Origin: an archaeon
GTDB lineage: Archaea; EX4484-52; WAPT01
Assembly: GCA_029258795.1 (NCBI GenBank)
Contig: JAPDKB010000007.1
Coordinates: 119,070-183,069 of the forward strand
Reading direction: 5' to 3'
Length of the DNA: 64,000 nt
Shown: piece after piece, positions 29,486 to 38,729 of the stretch
Numbering within the stretch: position 1 is the first letter of the stretch
Layout: each line of letters starts with the position of its first letter
Notes under the pieces: model-generated
The model's database searches: none
Told to the model about the DNA's origin: nothing
What the model saw: the letters and a program-made list of their open reading frames with translations, nothing else
Made by a program: the position numbers and the translations under genes

Positions 29486-30791
29486 TTCTTCTCACCCCCT
29501 CAACCATCCTGCCAGAGAGCTCTCCTGCCATCTTGCTGGCTAAAGTGCTGAGGTCTGTGCTGATCTCGTGCCGTGCCTCTGACCTGTCCGTGCCGTTCAT
29601 TGCCGGCAGATAGACCTGCAGCGCCACCTCAGCTGCATCGCACCCGAGCTTTTTGATGTAGTGCGTTCCTGCTGCAGCGTGCAGGAGGCGCGGGTCAATG
29701 CTGCCATCATATATGGAAAAGTCCGCTATTGGTAGTTTTGGTATTGAAAGCTCGCGCTCCATCACTTTCTGGAGTTTTAACGCTGGATCCGGCTGGAATT
29801 TTCCATCAGGAAGGCCGTTCCTCACAAGGTAAATGGCTTGCGGATTGTAAGACAGCATGCTCAGTATCAGGTAGTTGTAGGACTCGTGTGCTGTGATGTG
29901 CGGGCTCATTTCCTTCAGCTCAGCTGCGCTGATGCTCTCTCCTTTTCTTCTGGCTGGAGATGCCGTTCTTTCCTCAGCGTCGATGATGTAGAGTTCCGCT
30001 CTTCCATCATCTTTTGGAATCCACACTCCCTTGACGTATGGCTTCTTTCCGTCCTCCACATCATCGAGGAGATGTGCTGCTATGCTCCTGTAAACTGGAG
30101 CGATACATCCTTTATGTAGCTTGCTGGATGAGATTTTCCGATGGAGGGAAGGTAGGGTGTCGTTTTGTCCGAGCTCAAGCTCGAAATATTCTTCCAGCAT
30201 CTCTTTCTTTCCTTTGTTCAGATTCAAGCGGTGCGATTCCAGCGTGTGCATGTCCTTCATTGGAGCGACGGTCACCTTGCTCAGCTCTGCCATGCTGCCA
30301 TTCTTGCTCTCATTCACCATCAGCACCTCGGCATAACATCTCTTCTCAAGATTTTTGCTGTGCATGACGTCAACGGGCAAGGATGGCGCGCTGGTAGTAT
30401 AGCTGGAAGTGATGCCTCCCTTTCCCAAATATTTTCCGATCGCATCAGCCAAGTTCAGCAGCACCTCATGCTCCAGCTTGCGCGTTGGCAGCTGTCTGCC
30501 GAAGAGCAACGTGATGTCGGCGCTGCTATCAACCACACCATGTCTGTACAGCTCATCCTGAATATCGCTGAAAGTCAACGATGTGTTGCAGCACTTGTTT
30601 AGCCATGAATCCACCACCCTTTTAATTTCATAACTGCTGAACTTTTTCTTCTGCACGGCTTTTTCCATCTCTTTGAGGTTTGTGATGTACCTCACTGCAC
30701 TTTCACCTCCCAATTCCATCACCTCCTTTTTTTGGTTTTGTGGAGAAGGATGAGCGAGGAGTTTTTGCAAGAAATTGTCAATATCATGCAA
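29475..30791 (-). CDS. Hypothetical protein (start uncertain)
   Basis: Long ORF overlapping the downstream M28-like gene by a few bases; no family recognised. Confidence 0.65.
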   Translation of the reverse strand: MHDIDNFLQKLLAHPSPQNQKKEVMELGGESAVRYITNLKEMEKAVQKKKFSSYEIKRVVDSWLNKCCNTSLTFSDIQDELYRHGVVDSSADITLLFGRQLPTRKLEHEVLLNLADAIGKYLGKGGITSSYTTSAPSLPVDVMHSKNLEKRCYAEVLMVNESKNGSMAELSKVTVAPMKDMHTLESHRLNLNKGKKEMLEEYFELELGQNDTLPSLHRKISSSKLHKGCIAPVYRSIAAHLLDDVEDGKKPYVKGVWIPKDDGRAELYIIDAEERTASPARRKGESISAAELKEMSPHITAHESYNYLILSMLSYNPQAIYLVRNGLPDGKFQPDPALKLQKVMERELSIPKLPIADFSIYDGSIDPRLLHAAAGTHYIKKLGCDAAEVALQVYLPAMNGTDRSEARHEISTDLSTLASKMAGELSGRMVEGVRRNED

Positions 30792-30871
30792 GAACTAATA
30801 TCGATAGATGTGAGTAAGGGCATCAAGTGCTCGGCAGAATCCACCTTCGCTTCACTTCCGCAACACTCCAC

Positions 30872-30944
30872 CCGAGGCGAGGGGCTTTGGGGCGGAAAAG
30901 GAAAAACATCATGCAGGGATTATTTCCCCGCCCCTCGCCCCGGA
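30872..30944. repeat. GC-rich inverted repeat (candidate structured element)
   Basis: CCGAGGCGAGGGGC vs reverse complement of GCCCCTCGCCCCGG (13/14). Confidence 0.5.
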
Positions 30945-31035
30945 AGCTTTAGCATAAAACCAAAAGCCAAAGCCATAGAAAAAGTCGAATCGATAAAAGA
31001 GCTCCAGCTTTGCTCTTTCAAGCTTCTCGCAAGCA

Positions 31036-31116
31036 GGAGATGCCGCAGTAATACTAGCAATGCTACCATCTCTTTTTGTACGGCACATGTTTGTGCTCAA
31101 CTGGTGCGGCATCTCC
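31036..31116. repeat. 81-nt hairpin-forming segment with 12-bp perfect closing stem (candidate ncRNA)
   Basis: GGAGATGCCGCA (31036-31047)/TGCGGCATCTCC (31105-31116), inner TAGCA-a-TGCTA and GCAC-atgttt-GTGC hairpins. Confidence 0.5.
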
Positions 31117-31279
31117 CATCACGCGGGTAAGCTATGGTGACAGGGTGAATTGATGTTGCGAGAAGTATATAAATGTTTCGCTGGTGCCAATGCGATATAC
31201 TCCCTGCGAGATTTGGACCCGGAGTTTATTTGAAACTGTCCGAAACCCTTATAAAAATGTATCGCGTGTCTTTCTTCTC

Positions 31280-32041
31280 ATGATAGATGTGCACTGTCAT
31301 CTCGAGCAGAAGGATTACGATAACGATCTGGATGATGTGATAAGAAGGGCAAAAGAAGCTGGTTTGAAAGCCATCATAACGTGTTGCGCAAATCCAGCTG
31401 ATCTCGACAAGAGTGTGGAGATTGTGGAAAGGTATAGAGGTTTCGTGTTTCTCAGCGCTTCCCTCCACCCGATTCACGTGCCGGACTACAGCGATGAGGA
31501 AGCGGAAGCATTCATGAAAAAGCTTGAAAGCCTGAAGGACATACTTGTTGGGATTGGTGAAACGGGACTTGATTATTTCTGGGTGAAGGATGAGAAAGAG
31601 AGAGAAAGGCAGAAAGAAGTGTTCCGGATGCACATAGAGCTTGCAAGAAAGCTGAAGCTCCCGCTTGTTGTGCACAGCAGGGAAAGCCATGATGATGTCG
31701 TGTCCATTCTGGACGAGTACAACTATAATAGAGTGCTGTGGCATTTCTTCGGAGTGAAGGACAGGGTGGAGTGGCTGGTTGAGCACAACTACAGGGCTTC
31801 TTTCAACACCCTGCTGTTCAGGAGCAAGACACACAAGAAGATCGTGAAACGCTTGCCGATCGAGCTCATTTTGCTTGAGACGGATGCGCCATGGCTCGGG
31901 TTTGGAAAGAGGAACGAGCCGTCAGCCATAGTTAGAGTGGCTGAGAGAATAGCCGAAGTGAGGAAAATGAATTTTGAGGAAGTATGGGAGACGTGCGGGA
32001 GGAATGCTGCGGAGTTTTTCGGGTTGAAAATCAAGATTTGA
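31280..32041 (+). CDS. tatD: TatD-family metal-dependent hydrolase/DNase
   Basis: MIDVHCHLE, SLHPIHVPDY, GIGETGLDYFWVKD, LLETDAPWLG; TATA-like CTTATAAAAATG at the right spacing. Confidence 0.93.
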   Translation: MIDVHCHLEQKDYDNDLDDVIRRAKEAGLKAIITCCANPADLDKSVEIVERYRGFVFLSASLHPIHVPDYSDEEAEAFMKKLESLKDILVGIGETGLDYFWVKDEKERERQKEVFRMHIELARKLKLPLVVHSRESHDDVVSILDEYNYNRVLWHFFGVKDRVEWLVEHNYRASFNTLLFRSKTHKKIVKRLPIELILLETDAPWLGFGKRNEPSAIVRVAERIAEVRKMNFEEVWETCGRNAAEFFGLKIKI

Positions 32042-32071
32042 GATGGCTGGCTTGTGAGGAAACTTTTTCTG

Positions 32072-32911
32072 TCAACCTGCCAGCAGCCATCCCGCGACTA
32101 TGGATAGCACAGCTGCCGTGCCCTTCATGGGAGTGATCCTCTCTCCGCAAACGGCAACAGCAAGAAAAGCGCTGACAACAAATCCCAAGCTGATGATCGG
32201 GAAGACTATGGCGGCTTCCACGTGCTCAAGAGCGAGCATTGCCGAGAGGAAGGCGATGAAGTGCACAGCTCCCGTCACCACACCATACTTCATTTCTTTT
32301 CCGGATTGTCCCGTGTTCTTTCCAGAGCTTTTCGAAAGTGCAAAAGAACCGGTGGCGTTTGTTAAAAATGCCAAGCTCACAAAGAGAAGCACATTTCCTG
32401 ACATGGCTCCGAGCTTGGCCGCGAAGCTGGAAATTGCGGTGAGAAACGCTGCCACAAAAGCGAGCAAAACTGAACGGGTTATCATGCTACCATGATTGTT
32501 CTCGGCCGAGATGATCATCACAACCAGAAATGAAAGCATCACACCCAAAAGCTGACCATAACTCAAGCTTTCGTTGAGCAACAGCAAACCCATAATGGCC
32601 GTCAGCGTGTAATGTGTCCTTATGATCGGCTGGGTAAAAATGAGCCCCTTCTCCCCAAACAGTTTGAGTTTGATGAAGTCAGCCACAAGCTTGGTTAGAG
32701 CTGAGAATACAGCAAGTAACGCGACAGCTCTCTGGAACGTAATCTCGTGAGTTGAAAGCAGGAGAGTTAGGCCAAGCAGCGCAGCTGTCAGGTAGGAGAA
32801 GAATAGATATCTTGCCCTGTTCACTCCTGCTCTGGATGCCATGAGATAGATAAAGTTGTGAAGTCCGAAGAACAGCATGGATAGGAATGCGACATAGATC
32901 ATAGTTCCCAT
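32072..32911 (-). CDS. DMT/EamA-like transporter
   Basis: About ten TM helices, internal duplication typical of DMT permeases. Confidence 0.78.
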   Translation of the reverse strand: MGTMIYVAFLSMLFFGLHNFIYLMASRAGVNRARYLFFSYLTAALLGLTLLLSTHEITFQRAVALLAVFSALTKLVADFIKLKLFGEKGLIFTQPIIRTHYTLTAIMGLLLLNESLSYGQLLGVMLSFLVVMIISAENNHGSMITRSVLLAFVAAFLTAISSFAAKLGAMSGNVLLFVSLAFLTNATGSFALSKSSGKNTGQSGKEMKYGVVTGAVHFIAFLSAMLALEHVEAAIVFPIISLGFVVSAFLAVAVCGERITPMKGTAAVLSIVAGWLLAG

Positions 32912-32955
32912 TTCGCGCAACTCATTATATAAATGTTCCGTGCCATCCAACATAC

Positions 32956-33498
32956 ATGGGGTTAGATGAGCTTGTTGACATTGTTGATGAAAACGATAAC
33001 GTGATTGGTAAAGCCACAAGAAGGGAAGTGCATGAAAGGGGGCTGTGGCACAGGGGTGTGCACCTCCTTCTCTACAGAAGTGATGGCAGGATGGTCTTGC
33101 AGAGGAGAAGCTTGAAAAAGAAGCATGCTCCGGGCAAGCTTGATTGTGCCGTCTCAGAGCACGTGCTCGCGGGTGAGAGCTACGATGTGGCTGTCGTGAG
33201 AGGGATTGAAGAGGAGCTTGGCATAGACGCGAGCAAGCTCAGCCTGAAGCCACTGTTCAAGCACGGGCTTGACTATGGCGATAACGATTTCATGATCGCG
33301 GTGGTTTATCAGGGAGTGTGGGACCACAATTTTAACCTCCATCCCGATGAGGTGGAGGAAGTCGTGGTTATGAGTGTAGATGAAGTGAAGGAACTTCTTC
33401 TGAACAATCCATCCGAGTTCTCACGATGGACGGAACAAATCTTAAGGCACGTGTTTGGCATGGCATCGGAGCTGGAGGTGCTGGAAAGCTACCGTTGA
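32956..33498 (+). CDS. NUDIX hydrolase, IPP-isomerase-like subfamily
   Basis: ELVDIVDENDNVIGKATRREVHERGLWHRGVHLLLY...LQRRSLKKKHAPGKLDCAVSEHVLAGESYDVAVVRGIEEELGID. Confidence 0.8.
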   Translation: MGLDELVDIVDENDNVIGKATRREVHERGLWHRGVHLLLYRSDGRMVLQRRSLKKKHAPGKLDCAVSEHVLAGESYDVAVVRGIEEELGIDASKLSLKPLFKHGLDYGDNDFMIAVVYQGVWDHNFNLHPDEVEEVVVMSVDEVKELLLNNPSEFSRWTEQILRHVFGMASELEVLESYR

Positions 33499-33503
33499 AA
33501 TGC

Positions 33504-34037
33504 TCATGAGCGGATTATCCTGTAATTCAGATCAGCAATACTGTTGAGTTCTTTCTCCAGTTCCTTGAGCTCTTCATGTATCTTGCTGTAGTTTTTGTTC
33601 TCGGGCAATATCAAGGTGTATGATTCAAGCTGAACTCCCCCTCCCCTGAATTTCAGGTTTAGAAGTTTGTAATCCACCTCGCCAGAATTCCGCTCAGCAA
33701 AATTGGAGAGAATCAATAGTGGCTTGTCCTTAACCACGCATTCGAGAAATGTTCTTTTCGCCCAGTAATCTCCTTCAACTCCGTATTTCCAGCTCTCAAT
33801 AACGCCGTACTCCTGCTTTTCCCGAATTCTCTCGTCCAGTTTATCCCGGTTGAAGGAGCATGGCAGATAAACTCTGGCTCGGTGTGCACCACCTTCCTCT
33901 TCTTCAGCCCTTATCGTTATTCCATTCACCGTTCCATGCCTTGTATCTGGAAAAAACCCATCCCTAAAAATTTCGGTCCAGCAACCTTCATGAGACAATG
34001 TGAAATTCACAACCATCATACCATTTTCATCACTCAC
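33504..34037 (-). CDS. Hypothetical protein resembling the N-terminal domain of HTH-10/Bat-like regulators, HTH absent
   Basis: VNFTLSHEGCWTE near N-terminus; no C-terminal HTH seen. Confidence 0.45.
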   Translation of the reverse strand: MSDENGMMVVNFTLSHEGCWTEIFRDGFFPDTRHGTVNGITIRAEEEEGGAHRARVYLPCSFNRDKLDERIREKQEYGVIESWKYGVEGDYWAKRTFLECVVKDKPLLILSNFAERNSGEVDYKLLNLKFRGGGVQLESYTLILPENKNYSKIHEELKELEKELNSIADLNYRIIRS

Positions 34038-34084
34038 ATGACATCACCCTGAAGAAAAATAAATGATGGAATATTTTTATTTGG

Positions 34085-34109
34085 ATGCGATTTCTCTCAA
34101 CAATCGCAT
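34085..34109. promoter_or_regulatory. Inverted repeat ATGCGATT-n9-AATCGCAT upstream of PAN promoter
   Basis: Perfect 8-bp arms immediately upstream of CATATATAAAAGTC. Confidence 0.5.
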
Positions 34110-34169
34110 GCACAAACATATATAAAAGTCCCGCATAATAAACTATTTTACAACGGGGTGCTGTGAGCC

Positions 34170-35327
34170 ATGAGCATAAACAACACCGACCCTTACGAAT
34201 ATGAGGAATCAAGCTCCAACGTCAGAATAAGGTCTTTAACGCTGGAAGAGGAGAACGAGCTGTTGCGTGACTCATTGCGAGAGTTGCAGGCAGAGCTGGA
34301 AAAGTTCAGAAAGCCACCGCTCGTTGTTTCAACCGTGGTGGACATCATAGCTCCGGATAAGGTTGTTGTACGCCTCAACAGCGGGGACTTCTGCGTAAAC
34401 GTGGCAAGAGATTTGGTTGGTAAGCTCGAGCCGGATGACCGCGTGCTTCTCGAGCAGCGCTCACTTACCGTGCTTGAGAAGGTTGGCAAATCCAAATACT
34501 TTGACGTTACGAAGTTCGTGATAGTGGAGAAGCCGAAGGTAAGCTGGAATGATATAGGCGGGCTGGAGGAGCAGATAAGAGAGCTGAGAGAGGTTATAGA
34601 GCTTCCCCTCACCAAGCCAGAGGTGTTCAAGAAGGTAGGTATCACTCCACCGAAAGGAGTTTTGCTTTATGGTCCGCCGGGCACGGGTAAAACCCTGCTT
34701 GCTAAAGCTGTAGCTGCCAACAGCAACGCCACATTCATAGAGGTGGTTGGCTCCGAGCTGGTGCAGAAGTTTATAGGGGAAGGGGCAAAGTTCGTCAAGT
34801 CCATATTCCAGCTTGCGAGGGAGAAGGCGCCATCCATAGTTTTCATAGATGAGCTTGATTCAATAGCAGCGAAGCGAATAGAAGTTGGCACATCTGGCGA
34901 GAGGGAAGTGCAGAGAACTTTCATGCAGCTCCTTGCCGAGATAGATGGCTTCAAGCCGTTGGGCAATGTGAAGGTGATAGGCGCAACCAACAGGCTGGAC
35001 ATTCTTGATCCCGCAATCCTCAGGCCGGGCAGGCTGGACAGGTTGATTCACGTGCCCAAGCCGGATTTCAACGGAAGAATCGAGATTTTCAGGATACACA
35101 CGAGAAAGATGAATCTGGCTGCTGACGTTTCGTTTGAAAAACTTGCTCAGCTGACAGACGGAATGACCGGAGCGGACATAAAAGCAATAAGTACGGAAGC
35201 CGGTTATTTTGCAATAAGGGATGGGAGAACGAAAGTCACCATGGAGGATTTTGAGAACGCGATAGAAAAGGTTAAGAAGAAGCTGAAAAAGGACAGAAGG
35301 CAGGAGCACACCTGGATGTACAGCTGA
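34170..35327 (+). CDS. psmR: Proteasome-activating nucleotidase PAN
   Basis: Coiled coil + OB + AAA: YGPPGTGKTLLAKAVA, FIDELDSIAAKR; C-terminal HbYX-like MYS. Confidence 0.95.
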   Translation: MSINNTDPYEYEESSSNVRIRSLTLEEENELLRDSLRELQAELEKFRKPPLVVSTVVDIIAPDKVVVRLNSGDFCVNVARDLVGKLEPDDRVLLEQRSLTVLEKVGKSKYFDVTKFVIVEKPKVSWNDIGGLEEQIRELREVIELPLTKPEVFKKVGITPPKGVLLYGPPGTGKTLLAKAVAANSNATFIEVVGSELVQKFIGEGAKFVKSIFQLAREKAPSIVFIDELDSIAAKRIEVGTSGEREVQRTFMQLLAEIDGFKPLGNVKVIGATNRLDILDPAILRPGRLDRLIHVPKPDFNGRIEIFRIHTRKMNLAADVSFEKLAQLTDGMTGADIKAISTEAGYFAIRDGRTKVTMEDFENAIEKVKKKLKKDRRQEHTWMYS

Positions 35328-35528
35328 AGAGTTTTTTTACCCTGTTTCTCTTTCCCCGATGTATTTGAAATCTCTATTGATAAACTGTACCTTTGACATT
35401 TGCCGTGGGTGGGCAATGACGAGTCAAGACGGGGATGTAATGAACTTATATAGTATAAGGGGATTCCTGCCACTCTCGATAACAAGAAAGTGAATTTAAT
35501 CTTTCATTAATTGCTATTCGATAATCCT

Positions 35529-36872
35529 TTATCCCCAAGCCAAAACTTCATAAATTTGCATCTCGCAACTGTATCCACTTCCTGCAACAAATCTCACGTA
35601 TCGAAAAGTTCTGCTGCCGAAATTGTACTTGCCAACTTCATACTTACAATTATTACTTCCTAGAGTGGCTAATCTATACCAGTGTGAACCATCTGAACTT
35701 ATCTCCACGTGCCCATAACACCACTTGCTAGTACTACATACTCCTGATTTTACGGCAAATTTTACATCCAGTTGCGCGGTAATCACGCTTCCAGCATCAA
35801 CCTTCAATACTTCTCCACTTCGATCTGGATCGTAATAATAACCGTAACCAACACTCCAGCAAGTGGATAAGGAAGCATCAACAACCCTTTTTGGTTGGTT
35901 TACATGTCCTGTACACCCCATATCTGCACTGAAGCCACCCCACCAACTGGTTTTGGCTGTAACTTGTGCGTTATAAAGAAGATTATTTGATAATGGGTAT
36001 GACTCCGCACATCCCGGAAGATTAACATATACTTTACCCGTGTCTAAATCGGTGGCATAGCATATTTTGGGAAAACTTTGAAGTACATCATCACCTACTC
36101 CTCCACTCGGCCAGCTTGATCTGCAGTCGCCATTTATGCATACTTGTCCGTTGAGCAATATTTTCCCGCCATCTTTTGGGGTGATGTCTATGTCCATTGT
36201 TCTGGACCTTAACGTTATGTATCCCGTATGACTTTGAGGAACTATCCCAAAATCGTAATCAGGTGTGGCTGTGGATCCAACATAAATATGGAATCCAGCA
36301 TGATCAGCATTTCCGAGGTTTAGAAATCCTCCATTAATTGTTAAACTTCCGCTCATCGTATCTCCACCTGCGTTCACAAATCTCGAATCGCAAGCTGAAC
36401 AGCTAGAGATCCCACCTGAGCCTGCGTTATCCACTCCACAAATCCATTTATCTCCGCTCCATTTGAGCACCTGCCCATCAGAACATGATGTTATCCCCGT
36501 TCCTCCTTTGGATGGTTGGAGCACCCCCTGTAGGGAGTTCAAGTTGTGAGTATGAGTGGCAGAAGCGAAAGCACTGGCATCCTTTCCATCCAGCTTGTCA
36601 GCATTCAATGCATAATCGGCCTGAGATGCCTCCGCAACCTTACCTTCTATCAAACTTGCGTTTATTTTTCCGCTTGTGGTTGCTAAAGGTACATATTCTC
36701 CAGATATTTGAGTATAGATATCTTTCAGAAGGTGATAAGCAGGGCTTCTTTGCATAACTTCGTGCTGGGTTAATGCTTTCACATAAGGTGCAGAAATGAC
36801 TCCAATAAGGAGTAGAAGGAGGCCCGCTATAACAAGAGCATGTTTCTTTTCGATGTTTATAACAATCTGCAT
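35529..36872 (-). CDS. Secreted/surface adhesin with tail-fiber-like repeats and discoidin-like C-terminal domain
   Basis: N-terminal TM/signal; ADYALNADKLDGKDASAFA, THTHNLNSLQGVLQPSKGGTGIT, DSRFVNAGGDTMSGSLTINGG; C-terminal SYPLSNNLLYNAQVTAKTSWWGGFSADM...RTFRYVRFVAGSG...MQIYEV. Confidence 0.72.
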   Translation of the reverse strand: MQIVINIEKKHALVIAGLLLLLIGVISAPYVKALTQHEVMQRSPAYHLLKDIYTQISGEYVPLATTSGKINASLIEGKVAEASQADYALNADKLDGKDASAFASATHTHNLNSLQGVLQPSKGGTGITSCSDGQVLKWSGDKWICGVDNAGSGGISSCSACDSRFVNAGGDTMSGSLTINGGFLNLGNADHAGFHIYVGSTATPDYDFGIVPQSHTGYITLRSRTMDIDITPKDGGKILLNGQVCINGDCRSSWPSGGVGDDVLQSFPKICYATDLDTGKVYVNLPGCAESYPLSNNLLYNAQVTAKTSWWGGFSADMGCTGHVNQPKRVVDASLSTCWSVGYGYYYDPDRSGEVLKVDAGSVITAQLDVKFAVKSGVCSTSKWCYGHVEISSDGSHWYRLATLGSNNCKYEVGKYNFGSRTFRYVRFVAGSGYSCEMQIYEVLAWG

Positions 36873-36905
36873 ATAAGAGCTTGTGCATTTAAGAGAATAT
36901 AAAGG

Positions 36906-38693
36906 TTATCCTACAACCTTCTTCCTGATACTCTCCAAATACTCCGCATGCGGAGCCAGCTCCTTCATCCTTTCATTTCTGAGCAGTTCCAGCTGAGCCT
37001 CACGCATTCTTTTCAGCTCGGCTCTCATATCTTTAACTCTTTCCTCGCCCAGCCGTATTATCGTGCTCGCCACCCTGTCTACGGTTATCAGCTTGGGTAC
37101 GAGCACCAGATCAACACCCGTTTCGTAATAGTATAAGGCCTCTTCAACATCTTCCGCAAAGCACACTACCCCGACCCGCGGATTAACTCTTTTGGTCGTC
37201 ACACTGAGAAATGTGTTCGCCTCTCTGTCCGAAATGGTGGATATAATAAGCTTCGCTTTCTTCACGTTTGCGCTTTCAAGCACCTCGGGATGCATGAGGT
37301 CTCCGTAAATAGCGGGCACGTTTTCCTTCATGAAGCGCTCAACTATTTCGGGATCAAAATCCACAATTATGAACGGCAGGTTTCGTGTCATCAGCTTTTC
37401 CGCGATAAGCCTGCCTGTGAACTTACCACCGCAGATGATTATGTGGTTCGATAACTTCTCCCTTTTCACCTCCTCCTCGCTCTCGTGAATCATTCTTTTC
37501 ATGCGGAAAGCTCTATCGTAGAGCACAAGGTACCTTTCGAAGATGTTGAAAAGTCTGCCGGCGTGATTTATAGCATATGGGGTGAGGCACATCGTAACGA
37601 GAGTGGAGAATATCATCGCCCCAGCAACCCTGCTCTCCAGAATACCGGCTGTGCTTGCTATGCCTACAAGCACAAGCGTGAATTCCGACATCTGCGCCAG
37701 ATATGCTGCCGGCAGAAAAGCCACTCTCCTCTCATAGCCTCTCATGCTAAGAAGCGTGTAGATTGTTGCGGGCTTAACGAGCAGTGTCATGAGCAAGAGC
37801 CCCACCACAAGATCAAGCGATCCCACCACATCCTTCAAATTGAGCTTCGTGCCGAGGGAGATGAAGAACAGCATGACAAAAAAGTCCCGCAGGGATGAGG
37901 CTCTGCTTATTATCTCCGTGCTGTAAGGAATGACCGCGATAGCTATGCCAGCAAGAAAAGCTCCTATGGCCAGAGGCAAACCAAGCCTGTAAGTCAGATA
38001 AGTCATAATGAAAAGCGTGGAAAGCGATGCCAAAAAGAGAATCTCCGCATCCTTCGACAGATGCTTGACAACTCGGGTAAAGATCATGTTGTTGAGGAGT
38101 GTTGCAAGAATGATCAGCATGGCTGAGTACAGCACAGATTTTCCAATCACACTCGCGACCGTGTTGTAGTTCTGCTGGGAGAGGAAAGCAAGTATGCCAA
38201 CAGCAAAAATGTCCTGCAAGAGCAGGATACCGACACTCAACCTTCCGGGCAGGCTGAGCAGCTGGTTTCTGGCCGATAGATTGCTTACAACCATCATCGT
38301 GCTGCTAAAAGCTAATCCAGCTCCGACACAAAAAGCGGATATGGCATCCAGATGAAGGGTGACCGCAAGGAAATACCCAGCAAAGAAGGACACCAGAATC
38401 TGAAGCACACCAGCAAAAAGTATGCTCCTTCCGACCTTCATCAGCTTTGAGATATCTATCTCCATGCCGGCGATGAAAAGCAAAAAGATAATTCCAAGCT
38501 CGGAGAAAGCGGCAAGTAAGCTCTGATCTCTTAAAATGTTCAGCACTTCCGGTCCGAGCACGTATCCTGCAAGCACGTACCCCAGAAGGGAGGGCTGGCG
38601 CATGGCCCTTACAATCAGCATGAAGAGTGTGGCTGCAAGGATCGAAACTCCAACCTCGTAAAGAGAATAGTAGTCGAAGAGCTGCATTCCCAT
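36906..38693 (-). CDS. CPA2-family cation/H+ antiporter with TrkA-N domain (KefB-like)
   Basis: N-terminal ~12 TM domain, C-terminal IIICGGKFTGRLIAEKLMTRNLPFIIVDFDPE RCK/TrkA-N. Confidence 0.93.
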   Translation of the reverse strand: MGMQLFDYYSLYEVGVSILAATLFMLIVRAMRQPSLLGYVLAGYVLGPEVLNILRDQSLLAAFSELGIIFLLFIAGMEIDISKLMKVGRSILFAGVLQILVSFFAGYFLAVTLHLDAISAFCVGAGLAFSSTMMVVSNLSARNQLLSLPGRLSVGILLLQDIFAVGILAFLSQQNYNTVASVIGKSVLYSAMLIILATLLNNMIFTRVVKHLSKDAEILFLASLSTLFIMTYLTYRLGLPLAIGAFLAGIAIAVIPYSTEIISRASSLRDFFVMLFFISLGTKLNLKDVVGSLDLVVGLLLMTLLVKPATIYTLLSMRGYERRVAFLPAAYLAQMSEFTLVLVGIASTAGILESRVAGAMIFSTLVTMCLTPYAINHAGRLFNIFERYLVLYDRAFRMKRMIHESEEEVKREKLSNHIIICGGKFTGRLIAEKLMTRNLPFIIVDFDPEIVERFMKENVPAIYGDLMHPEVLESANVKKAKLIISTISDREANTFLSVTTKRVNPRVGVVCFAEDVEEALYYYETGVDLVLVPKLITVDRVASTIIRLGEERVKDMRAELKRMREAQLELLRNERMKELAPHAEYLESIRKKVVG

Positions 38694-38729
38694 TAAGAAG
38701 CATGAGGCTCAACTTCCATATATTTTTTA

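Noticed and set aside
12649-30791. Possible shared motif (AA...DAAE) among orphans at 12649-14013, 29475-30791 and 54604-55848
   Set aside because: Only a few residues align by eye with different spacing; insufficient to claim a paralogous family without a profile search.
30909-31112. Minus-strand ORF MPHQLSTNMCRTKRDG...FFYGFGFWFYAKASGARGGEIIPA
   Set aside because: Composition looks non-coding and it overlies the inverted-repeat region; more likely incidental to structured/noncoding DNA.
35380-35520. Intergenic segment with TATATAGTATAAGG promoter-like sequence between PAN and the adhesin
   Set aside because: No ORF or convincing secondary structure found; may simply be spacer.
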